Position numbers and translations under genes: made by a program | Part shown: positions 55,000-64,000 of the stretch, one piece after another | How positions within the stretch are numbered: position 1 is the stretch's first letter | Layout of the letters: each line of letters starts with the position of its first letter | Assembly: GCA_946894095.1 (NCBI GenBank) | Contig: OX335644.1 | Location: 16,969,595 to 17,033,594, forward strand | Reading direction: 5' to 3' | DNA from: Incurvaria masculella | Lineage: Eukaryota > Arthropoda > Insecta > Lepidoptera > Incurvariidae | Length of the DNA stretch: 64,000 bases | Notes under the pieces: generated by a model | Databases searched by the model: none | What the model was told of the DNA's origin: nothing | What the model saw: the letters and a program-made list of their open reading frames with translations, nothing else

Positions 55000-57600
55000 G
55001 ATTCCGTGTCAAAATTTGCTGCAAAATACCTGACGCTCCGGGTCATGGCATGTCCATCAGTTCTGGAGGTACCAATATTTTTTCCGTCTTCAATTAATTG
55101 TACCCGATGACACTTAATTCCATAAAAACCGAAAAAGTTCGAAGACGAAGAAATACATCTTCGAAAACTTTAACCGATGGGAGCCAGATACCGCAGCTAG
55201 CACAAAAATAAAAGACAATACACCCCTAGGGAGAGATCCACGTCAGCGCTTATCTCTGCGGCATCAAGGAGCCACCTGTCGGTCCTCCCACAGGACGGAG
55301 GGTAACCGCATTGAATGGGAATTACAGGCTCGCCGGGTAAAAGCCTTCGTGCACCTGTCCTCACCCTGGAAACCTCTCTCGCGGTACGAGAAAGGCATTA
55401 TGAATGTACGAGCAATTTGGAACGATTTCGTCGATTTATCGTAATAGAAGTATTTCAGTGAGTGGTTGTGACGGAAAAGTTTTCTCTGGAGTGGTCATAA
55501 AATCGTTGATGAAAAATTTTTAAATCTTCCACTTATTTGTGAGCCAATTCCTACATAACAGTGTTACAATTTATTAAAATTATTCTTTAGTTTTTCATGT
55601 TGATTCGATGGCCTAACTTTCAACGTCTGTGAAGCAATATTGCGAATATTACTTCGCTGATAATTCATGAATCTGTTGAATTTGTTTGTCAACAAATGCC
55701 AAAAATCGATTCGCTTCGTGTATATTTTTAATTTCGCTGGTTGATATCGAAATCCAAACAGTCTACTATCACGCTTGCTAGAGGCGATGCTAAGCATTTT
55801 ATACATTTCCATATAGACAATCCATTTCGCTAAGTGCACGACTCGTAATAGTCTTATTATTAATAGTTAAAAAAAACCGTCCATGTTTTCCACTACTTGA
55901 GCGAAAATAAATTGACACTATTGACCTAGCAAATGTGCACTTCTTAATAATAAATCGTTAGGTTTATTTAAATATGAACAATTTTACTTGAAAAAAAGTG
56001 AAAAGTATTTTATAGCGCAAGAATACCATTTTTTTAAATTTACTTCATAATGGTGAAATTGATTAAGTTATCTGTTACCTTATGAAAATACTGAAAATTA
56101 TTTAGTTTTTCAGTTCGCAGATAAGACCAAAATATTTAATTAATCACAAAATTTAGTGATATGACATTAATAAAAATATGACAAAACCTAGATATCAAAA
56201 TCAGAGCAAAATATATGCATGTATGTTCCTGCATACAAACCTCGGAACTATGTATAGTGCTCTACACGCATCAATAACCCTTTTCCCACCTAGATATTAA
56301 ATATTTTTTCTTCTCAAAGGCCTCAAAAATAAGATGCTTATTATATGCTAATGCAATTTAAGGCATTGTTAAAATAAATAGAACCGATTTTTAAGTACCT
56401 TACATATTTATATACTAAATACATTTTATATTTTACCTCAAAAATCGAAATTAAATGTTTATCCAATTCAAGACATTGTAAAAATAAATACAACCGTTTT
56501 TATAGCTTTATTTGTTCAGTTTAAAAGTGTATGGAATTCGGGATATGTCAAAATGACAAGTCGGCAACACTAAAACGGTTTCCATTTTAACATTCGGATT
56601 CCTAAAATAAATTAAAGTCTCGTAATAAATTAACGTCTCTAACAAGTTAAATTGGGATTTCAATGTTCAGTTGACTTTGATTACAGAGTTGATGCCGAAA
56701 AAATCACAAACCGTCTGACGATAGGAAGTCCAATCTGCCCGAGAAGTTATTCGAAGTAATCCGAGGGCGAGCGGCGCGGCGGCGTCGAGCTTTCCGCTTC
56801 CGCCACCGCACCGCTTCCGCCTCCGCACCGCCCCCGCCTGGCTCGAGCCACCCGCCGCGCCATCGCTATGAATGGTGGTCTTATTTTTTGAGCACAAGAA
56901 TGGTTGATGATGTGACAATATTTCGCCTTGAAAAAGTCTAGTATGTTGCGCCCTTGTCCGAAGAGAATTTGCGCGTTCTGCTGTGTGGCCGTCTATCAAA
57001 TCAGGTAGAAATTTAATGCTAACGTTAGAACATCATTTTTTAGTTCTGCCATCTCTACTAACTAATAATAAATCATTACACTGCCTGAGATAAATAGTCG
57101 TAATTGACAGCTGATTTATTTTAATCGACACTTAAAGGGCCTTTATTTCTAAAGTGCTTATTATCTTGCACTGATATTGATTGCAGGCTGCTAAGAAAGG
57201 CCCTTAATATGTGGCGATTAAACTAATCAGCAGTAGGTGAAAACGGCCCTGACTAAAGTAATACTAAATAGTGAGAAAATTTACATTTTGTCCATAAAGT
57301 ACTTTTTTATTATTTATTATTATTAATATTTATCTAGGCCTTAGAAGAGTTACAAGGTGATTCTTTTAATTCTGAATAGAAAATAACGTTACGTTTAAGA
57401 AAATATTGAACCTGCGTCCACTGCGGGACATATGCCTCTCCAATTTTTCTTTAGTCTTCCCGGCCATCAGCCACGGAACCACTGCTTTCCGCGGACGCAT
57501 TGATGTCGTCGTCCCACCAGGCGGGTGGTCTTCCCACACTCCGTGAATAAAATCAAATTAACGACATACTTAGTTTTTTAAATTAACATTTTAGTTGTAT
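55000..57600. other. Intergenic sequence, no gene recognised
   Basis: Contains a CpG-rich patch at 56740-56880 and a half copy of the 23620 hairpin MITE near 57083. A short conserved-looking segment at 55210-55400 was not identified. Confidence 0.35.
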
Positions 57601-57627
57601 GGGAAATCGGGAATTTAGTGAAAATAT

Positions 57628-58755
57628 ATGGAATCATCCATAAATTACCACCTGATTTCGATGCAGTATTACATTTTATTAGTTAACCCGGCTAAAACTC
57701 AGACAATCATCATAGGGTCTAGTAAGCAGTTGGCCAAACTCGACAAGTCAACTTTACCTCCAGTTGTGTTTGATGGTGTTGCAGTCCCGTACAGTACGAG
57801 TGTAAAAAATCTGGGTCTATGGATTGACGAGACACTATCATGGAACACACAGGTCTGCGAAGTCAGTCGAACACTTATGGGTAGCATGCACTCTCTAAAG
57901 CGATTGCAAAATTTCATTTCCGTTGGCACCAAAACTACGTTAGCACAATCCCTTTTACTCCCGTTATTTGATTATGCTGATATCTGCTACCTAGATCTTC
58001 ATGAAGATCTCCTTAACAAACTTGACCGCCTCCTTAACTTATGCATTCGATATATTTTTGGCTTGCGTAAGTTTGATCATATTTCCAAATTCCGTAATCG
58101 ACTCCAGTGGCTTGACATTAGAAAACGCAGAAATGTTCACACCCTATCACTTCTTTACAGCACACTGAATAACCCTGCTGCTCCGAGTTACCTGCAGGAT
58201 CGCTTCAAATTGATATCTTCACATGGTGTTCCACTTAGGTCTGCTGATACCTTACTGTTAGCCATTCCTACACATCGCGGCACTTATTATAGTGACTCTT
58301 TTTCTGTAAACGCATCTCGTCTTTGGAATCAGCTTCCCCTAGAAATTCGGTCCTCTTCCAATGTATATGTTTTCAAAAAACATCTTGAAGTCCTATTATT
58401 TAAATTATATTTAAACTTTATCATTTATATAAGTTCTTGCTCGCTCTCTGTTACAAAAATAGGTTCATATAATAATAAATGTATATACACAAATATTGGT
58501 ATATATTTAAATTAAATATATATTATAAGCTATGTATTATATGTATCTGTATGTATTAGTATTAGAATGTAAGTATATTTATTCTTGTTAAGTATATATA
58601 TATATATCTTTATTGATAAAAATCTTACTTCTTTTATCCTTTTTTGTCTGCCGCCTTGCACCTTTCCTACATCCCAAGGGTAGGTAGGAAGAGAATGCCT
58701 TTTGGCATTAGGCCCGCCTTTTGTAAACTGTTTGATAATGGTGTAAAATAAATAA
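57628..58755 (+). mobile_element. 5'-truncated CR1/L2-like LINE (C-terminal RT region and 3' UTR)
   Basis: The open frame to 58515 is 295 codons and starts inside the RT palm: NPAKTQTIIIGSS (motif D-like), KNLGLWIDETLSW (motif E-like), then the thumb-like LLPLFDYADICYLDL. The usual C-terminal end SRLWNQLPLEIRSSSNVYVF follows. No RT motifs A-C are present, so the copy is dead. The 3' UTR carries CCTTTTGGCATTAGGCCCGC and ends at AATAAATAATT next to the (TTA)n tract. Confidence 0.78.
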
Positions 58756-58756
58756 T

Positions 58757-58777
58757 TTTATTATTATTATTATTATT
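58757..58777. repeat. (TTA)n microsatellite
   Basis: Six to seven TTA units, TAA on the minus strand, at the meeting point of the 3' ends of two LINEs. R4/Dong elements are known to favour TAA repeats as targets. Confidence 0.85.
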
Positions 58778-61700
58778 TGTATTTCTTTATTGACACATTT
58801 TAAAAATTATTTTTACATACATTTTTGTAGAAAATATATAAAAATAACTAAATAAAACGGAGGGTCCACCAGCAGCGGGAAAAAACCAAGCTATCGGTGG
58901 TTGGGTCCCAAAGAAAGAAACCTTCGGACGATGCGTGCAGTGTCGAGTAGGACCGCCTTCTGAGCCAGACCCTTGATCCAGCTATTATTCAAACCGAGCC
59001 TCTCAAGGTGTTGGTTGAGGCTTTTTGCGATTAGCCCATGTGCCGAAACGACTATGGGCACGACGATTGCCGAATCGACCGGCCACATTTTGGTAATCTC
59101 GTGTTGCAGGTCTAGATATTTCAGCATTTTTTCTGCTTCTTTGGAGAGGAGATTACCGTCATGTGGTACGGCGATATCGACGAGCGTCGCGCTTCTCGAT
59201 TCCCGATCCATTATTACGATATCAGGTCTATTTGCAATTATAGTTCTGTCCGTGATAATGGGTCGGTCCCAGTAGAGAGTGACATGACTATTTTCGAGAA
59301 CTGGCGGTGGGTTGTACTTGTAATACGGTACTTCAGTACCGACAAGGTTATATTTCAGGGCGAGTTGCTGGTGGATGATTTTTGCTACGAGGTTATGTCT
59401 GTGCAAATACTCAGTATTCGCAAGCTGTGAGCAGCCGGAGATGACATGTCTGAGTGATTCGCCGGGCTGGTGGCAAGCACGGCATATATCGATTGTGCCA
59501 TCCTTCATTATGAATCTCCGGTAGTTATTTGTTTTTATAACTTCATCTTGTATTGCACAGACGAACCCTTCGGTTTCTCCGAAGAGATCACCGAAGCGTA
59601 GCCAGTGTACGGACGCTAGTTGGTCTATTTCTGGGCCTGTGAGGGCTCGGAAATAGCGTCCGTGTAGCTCCTTACCTTTCCATACTTCTCTGCGGTCCTC
59701 AGTACCGAGTACAGTTGGTTTCCGCCAGTTCTCGTTACCCATAGACAGCGGGGTCAAACCTTTGTCGCTGACGACGACATCACGAAGCATCACACTCGCC
59801 TCAGTCTTACCTATAAAGTATTCACGAAGGTTGCATACCTCACGGTTATGCATATTTTTAGCGTTTAACATGCCTCGTCCTCCATATTTACGTGGGATGT
59901 ACAACCTCATAATTGAAGATCTAGGGTGATGCATCTTATATGTCGTCATCATCTTCCTGACTTTTATATCCAGGGCGTCAAGCTCAGTCTGGGTCCATTT
60001 AAGTATGCCAAATGTATACATGAGAACGGGCATGACCCAACCATTATAAGCGCGGATTTTATTAACACCAGATAATAGACTTTTAAGTACTACTTTAAGG
60101 CGTTGCAAAAATCTTCGTTTAGCTACAGTTTTCATTTCCGTATCCTGTATACCGAGAATTTCGTGCATACCTAAATATTTATATGTTTCTCCTTCGAAGA
60201 GACTTCGGAGATGGATTGTGTCCGATAGTTGTATACCCTGAGCATTACCAACCTCACCGCGCATTACATGAACTATCGCGCATTTCTCGATGCCAAACTC
60301 CATTCTAATAGCACTGCTGAATTTTTCTGTAATTTTCAGCATCTTCATTAGCTCAGTGTCCGACTTCGAGAATACCTTCAGGTCATCCATGTAGAATAGG
60401 TGTGAAATTGGGGTGCTTCCTCTTCGAAGGATGTAGCCAAGCTTTGAATCCTCTAACAGTGTACTGAGAGGATTCAGAGCCAGGCAAAACCAGAGCGGAC
60501 TGAGACTGTCGCCCTGGAATATTCCACGCCGTATATGAATAAGATCATCAGCTTTAGGAACCTGTCCGCTGCCTTGAAAGCATAAATGTGTACACCATTG
60601 CTCCATACACGAACTTAAGAGGTGATAAATGTTATTATCGATCTTGTACAGTTTTAGAATTTTCTTAAGCCATGTGTGTGGGACTGAGTCAAAAGCTTTT
60701 CTGTAGTCTATCCAGGCGGCGGACAGTTTCCTTTTATTGCGACGAACCTGATGACAAACAGCCATGTCAATGAGGAGAAGCTCTTTAGTACCACGAGACC
60801 CGGCTTTGCATCCATTTTGGCTTACTGAAAGAATATTATGATGGTTAATATGTTCATTAATTTTGTTTGTCAATATAGATGTAAGGAGCTTATAAATAGT
60901 AGATAGACAGGTGATCGGTCTATAGTTTTGAGGGTTTGTGGTACTACCGGTCTTATAGAGCAAGTGGGTGGTACCTGTTGTTAAGAATACTGGGAGTTCA
61001 TGTGTTTCTAGGGCTTCCTGAAAGTGGACCGCTAAACGGGCGTGGCAACTGGTAAACCATTTCAGCCAGAAGTTCTGCAATCCGTCCATGCCAGGTGATT
61101 TCCAGTTATGGGCCTGCCGGATTGCAGAGCTAACATCTACTTCTGTAATTACAGCTTCTGGCATGGTTTCTATATGTTCACACGACCGTTCAACGACCCT
61201 TGTCCAGTTGCCCTCGTCATGTAATACTGGCTCGGACCACAATTTACGCCAAAAAGCTTGATTATCTTCATCTGATGGCCGAGCCTTTTCTGAGGATTGT
61301 TGTTTAGGAAGCTCCCAGTTTCTATACACCTTCCTTTGGTCATTCCGAAACAACCTATTCTGGTGATATCTATCAACTCGAGCCTTGTATCGTCGGATAC
61401 GCTGGGCCCAGGCAGAAATTTGCTGTTTAAGAGTGTCAATCCGTTCCGTAACGACAGAATGGAAGTTAGCCTGGGTGGGTTTTATTATAATGCCACCGAA
61501 AACTTTGGTTACAAAACGCATAATTTTTGGTCGATGATTCCCTTGTCTAAAACAAATCAGTTTTCCGATAAGAACTCTGGTCTCATCGATGCGTCTTTCA
61601 ATCCTACTTTGCCATGCGGGTATAACTGGCTTAGGGCGGGGATGCCTTACGTCACGAGAAGAATCAAATTTAATGTTCGCAATGCGACAAGCAGCAATCG

Positions 61701-62890
61701 CTCCGCAAAATATGATTGAATAAACGTCAGCTAGGCTGTCACTCGTTTCTAGGTGATATTTTAAACATGAGTCTAGGGCCCTTATCATACACATATTTTT
61801 CTTATGTGTGGGTAAGCGTGGTATCCGCGGGCCATATCCGGGCTGTATTGACCGGAATTCCAGAATAGTTCGTGTCAGAATTCTCCTCATGTATTCTAAA
61901 TTAGGATTACCTGGGGTTAGATCAGTATCACTTCCCTCCGCTGCTACTATACCATTCTCCGGGTTCGTCGTCAGTACGACTGCCAACACATCATCTCGAG
62001 ACGCGCATGTAGAACGCGCAGGTAGCTCGCAAGCAGTTGTCGGACATGATGATGATGCATGTGTGAGAGATAATATATGTGCAGACGTGACTGCGTCAGC
62101 GTCATGGTGCTGTGTGCTAGTAACATTAATAGTATCTGCAGCAGAGGGGAGTGAGTCGAGGCGTAGTCGTTCGAGCACGGACCTTTGCACAAAGTTTCGC
62201 GCCAAAATCGTCCGTACTTGATCTGATAAGCGTTGAGCTGAAATTGAGAGAGCTGGCTCGAGAGCCTGAAACTCAGAAAGCAGTCTTACACGATATGCGG
62301 TCCGTTCAGTTTCTCCTTTTGTTGCCCTATAGTACGCCGTCATGACTTTCATATTTAAGTCATAAGGCCAGCGCATACGGCGCACTACACCGTCGGTAGC
62401 GAGTACGGATTGAGAGGTCGAAGACCCCTCCGGCACCAGGCCGACCGGCGGTGGACGTCTTGCTCGTCGTTGTAGGTGTGATGATGTCGGCAGCGGCAGC
62501 GCCTCAGGACTTGATGTTTTACGTGCGTTTTTGTGTAGAGCTTTATTTTGTGAACGGGTTATCCTTCCTGAAATCTCGGGTGCTGTTCCTGTTTCATTGC
62601 TATTGCTGCTTGTGTCACTGTTTTCAACAGCCGGGTGGTAGCGACGGCAGCGCGCTGTACCCCTGCTGTGTCCACCTCTGCGGTTCCGTGCACGGGTATT
62701 TTCTGTTGTCCGCGTTGCATTAGGGCTGGTTGAACAGCCAGCCTGGATGCCAGCTGACAGAGGTCCTGCATGTGGAATGCTTGGTCCCGCCGCGGGGTTT
62801 CGGTGAGGTTTTTTTGGTGGCGGCACGTTGACGCGGTTTCTCGGTAGTTTATTGCGTCGTGGTTAATGCATGAAACCAGGGATTTAGGAT
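58778..62890 (-). mobile_element. R4/Dong-type non-LTR retrotransposon, apparently near full length
   Basis: A single long minus-strand ORF (58891-62826) with a short 5' leader. Its ~110-base 3' UTR ends AATAAAGAAATACAAA then (TAA)n. ORF layout and TAA-repeat target both fit the R4/Dong group. The 5' end abuts a gag fragment on the opposite strand near 62880-62895. Confidence 0.8.
58891..62826 (-). CDS. R4/Dong-type ORF: Myb-like, RT, zinc knuckle, restriction-like endonuclease
   Basis: 1311 codons with no internal stop. Residues ~1-150 are basic and low complexity. A Trp-containing Myb/SANT-like stretch follows (MRWPYDLNMKVMTAYYRA). The reverse transcriptase lies around residues 560-870: WKSPGMDGLQNFW, NYRPITCLSTIYKL, motif A WIDYRKAFDSV (from 705), motif B RRGIFQGDSLSPLWF, motif C FYMDD (811-815) and a YKYLGM block. 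A CCHC knuckle, CRACHQPGESLRHVISGC, is at about 1115-1132, and the endonuclease motif RPDIVIMDRESRSATLVD begins near 1200. Such proteins nick the target and prime reverse transcription on the cut DNA. All key residues appear intact, so it may be recently active. The assignment to R4/Dong over R2 or NeSL rests on the domain order and TAA target. Confidence 0.85.
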   Translation of the reverse strand: MPPPKKPHRNPAAGPSIPHAGPLSAGIQAGCSTSPNATRTTENTRARNRRGGHSRGTARCRRYHPAVENSDTSSNSNETGTAPEISGRITRSQNKALHKNARKTSSPEALPLPTSSHLQRRARRPPPVGLVPEGSSTSQSVLATDGVVRRMRWPYDLNMKVMTAYYRATKGETERTAYRVRLLSEFQALEPALSISAQRLSDQVRTILARNFVQRSVLERLRLDSLPSAADTINVTSTQHHDADAVTSAHILSLTHASSSCPTTACELPARSTCASRDDVLAVVLTTNPENGIVAAEGSDTDLTPGNPNLEYMRRILTRTILEFRSIQPGYGPRIPRLPTHKKNMCMIRALDSCLKYHLETSDSLADVYSIIFCGAIAACRIANIKFDSSRDVRHPRPKPVIPAWQSRIERRIDETRVLIGKLICFRQGNHRPKIMRFVTKVFGGIIIKPTQANFHSVVTERIDTLKQQISAWAQRIRRYKARVDRYHQNRLFRNDQRKVYRNWELPKQQSSEKARPSDEDNQAFWRKLWSEPVLHDEGNWTRVVERSCEHIETMPEAVITEVDVSSAIRQAHNWKSPGMDGLQNFWLKWFTSCHARLAVHFQEALETHELPVFLTTGTTHLLYKTGSTTNPQNYRPITCLSTIYKLLTSILTNKINEHINHHNILSVSQNGCKAGSRGTKELLLIDMAVCHQVRRNKRKLSAAWIDYRKAFDSVPHTWLKKILKLYKIDNNIYHLLSSCMEQWCTHLCFQGSGQVPKADDLIHIRRGIFQGDSLSPLWFCLALNPLSTLLEDSKLGYILRRGSTPISHLFYMDDLKVFSKSDTELMKMLKITEKFSSAIRMEFGIEKCAIVHVMRGEVGNAQGIQLSDTIHLRSLFEGETYKYLGMHEILGIQDTEMKTVAKRRFLQRLKVVLKSLLSGVNKIRAYNGWVMPVLMYTFGILKWTQTELDALDIKVRKMMTTYKMHHPRSSIMRLYIPRKYGGRGMLNAKNMHNREVCNLREYFIGKTEASVMLRDVVVSDKGLTPLSMGNENWRKPTVLGTEDRREVWKGKELHGRYFRALTGPEIDQLASVHWLRFGDLFGETEGFVCAIQDEVIKTNNYRRFIMKDGTIDICRACHQPGESLRHVISGCSQLANTEYLHRHNLVAKIIHQQLALKYNLVGTEVPYYKYNPPPVLENSHVTLYWDRPIITDRTIIANRPDIVIMDRESRSATLVDIAVPHDGNLLSKEAEKMLKYLDLQHEITKMWPVDSAIVVPIVVSAHGLIAKSLNQHLERLGLNNSWIKGLAQKAVLLDTARIVRRFLSLGPNHR

Positions 62891-63542
62891 GGTTTTGATT
62901 TTTTGGTATCGGAGCCTCCGAAGCATGGTGTCCAGCTGGAAGCACCTGCGTGATCTGCTCCTCGAGGAGTTCGATGTGGTTGACATGGATTATCGTTTGC
63001 TAGCCGAGATCCGATCCAGAACACAAGGACGTGATGAAACCGTTACGGTTTACTTTGCTCTAATCATTGGCCTTTTCAACCGTCTGCGGAAGCCCCTATC
63101 TGAAGAAGAAAAGCTACAGATTCTTCTACACAATCTGCGACCGTTCTTCACTGCACCCCTCGCTTTGGTTGACGTCACAGATGTCAACCATCTCAAGAAA
63201 CTTTGCAGGAAAATTGAGGCGACTCGCGTTCGTGCGCAAGCTTTCCACGAGCCCGCTGCTGCTGACGAAAATACTTTGGCGGAAGAATTCGCATACGTGC
63301 GCACTTCAGGCTCTTCTAAGTTTACGTCAAAGCCTAGAGCCAGCGTTGCTTCTGCCATCCAGCAGCCGCGCCAAACTATTTCTTCCAAGTACTGTGCGCG
63401 ATGTAAAACGGATGAGCACTCCTTCTTCAATTGTCCTGCTCCAAGAGATCTTAAGTGTTTCGGCTGCCAAAAGCCAGGATTCCGTGTCACAGAATGCCCT
63501 GACTGTTTATTGGTGTTTATTATTATTATTGGGTTTCATTGA
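62889..63542 (+). pseudogene. LTR-retrotransposon gag fragment
   Basis: It encodes a gag-like capsid region (FWYRSLRSMVSSWKHLRDLL, RTQGRDETVTVYF, PLSEEEKLQILLHNLRPFF) and ends in two zinc-knuckle-like clusters: CARCKTDEHSFFNC, and CFGCQKPGFRVTECPDC, whose second lacks the usual His. The frame then runs into TTATTATTATTATT (about 63511-63525) and stops, so it is disrupted. The 5' part of gag is missing at the R4/Dong junction. It is likely gypsy-like, from an insect retrotransposon. Confidence 0.7.
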
Positions 63543-64000
63543 TCGTGGAATATTGCACCACTATTCCTACTACTTTCACAATTCTTTTACATTATTTGCT
63601 ACAACGTTGTTTCTTCCTACCATATCAATATATAGGCTGTAGGAACTTTGCGTCCTGTCCCCCATTCTCCCAGCCGCTTTGCCGCCCGCTTCTTTCGCGA
63701 CACGTTCTTGTGTTACGTTATTACAAAAACTTCCTCCCATTTAAAATTTCCCCGCCAGTGCCGTATTTTCTCCTTCGAAATGGAACATTGCATCGCTTTC
63801 ATGATGATAAATGGGTCATTCCCCATTCATGGAGATTTTTGGCCGTGGCTTTGTGTGCTTAGCAGGAAATTAATTTGATTTTTTTTATTATGAAGTTTCG
63901 CTTAGTGAAAAATGTTTAATGCCTATACTTTCATCATTTCATTGATTTTGTCTCTGGTTTGAGTGGCAATTGCTGTGAAATTCTACCATCGACCTCGTAT
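63543..64000. other. Window end, no gene recognised
   Basis: Possibly further LTR-element debris. The open frames at 63539-63878 have no recognisable motif. Confidence 0.35.

Noticed and set aside
55564..55839. 91-codon basic minus-strand frame
   Set aside because: AT-rich Lys/Asn/Ile composition typical of chance ORFs here.

Overview
This is a window of an insect nuclear genome, almost certainly a moth or butterfly. The coding exons are short, GC-rich and phase-matched, and they sit in AT-rich introns with GT..AG junctions. The repeat content is also typical of Lepidoptera: 5S-rRNA-headed SINEs, an R4/Dong-type retrotransposon at a TAA microsatellite, RTE-type tails with a GACG run, and MITEs with TTAA target sites. 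No operons or bacterial signals are present.

Region by region. 1-6.1 kb holds the last two exons of a plus-strand PH-domain-like gene, lying between two nearly identical 5S SINEs in opposite orientation. 7.6-15.5 kb holds a complete eight-exon plus-strand MBOAT7/farjavit-like acyltransferase gene (521 aa predicted). Its introns carry MITEs, SINEs and LINE scraps, and its TM-rich exon 7 (second to last) has been duplicated in tandem. 17.3-25.9 kb is a complete six-exon minus-strand pyridoxal kinase gene (297 aa), tail to tail with the acyltransferase. 28.5-30.0 kb is a complete three-exon minus-strand BLOC1S1 gene (128 aa). 33.6 kb has one well-formed orphan exon. About 34-57 kb is gene-poor: repeats, hairpin MITEs and several CpG-rich patches that may be promoters or 5' UTR exons. 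57.6-63.5 kb is a transposon cluster: a 5'-truncated CR1/L2-like LINE, an intact R4/Dong-type element meeting it 3'-to-3' at a (TTA)n tract, and an interrupted LTR-retrotransposon gag.

The host genes do not form a pathway: a PH protein, a lysophosphoinositide-acyltransferase relative, vitamin B6 salvage, and a lysosome-related organelle subunit. The main points of interest are as follows. The MBOAT7-like protein appears to lack both catalytic residues (Asn to Asp, His to Cys). It also has an array of alternative or decayed copies of exon 7. The PH gene has an in-frame UAG followed by 24 open codons, and a decayed copy of its preceding exon. Several small repeat families recur within this one window.

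All gene calls come from reading translations, splice junctions and remembered family sequences; no database search was run. Exon boundaries are accurate to a few bases where the phase is quoted. Repeat boundaries are approximate.
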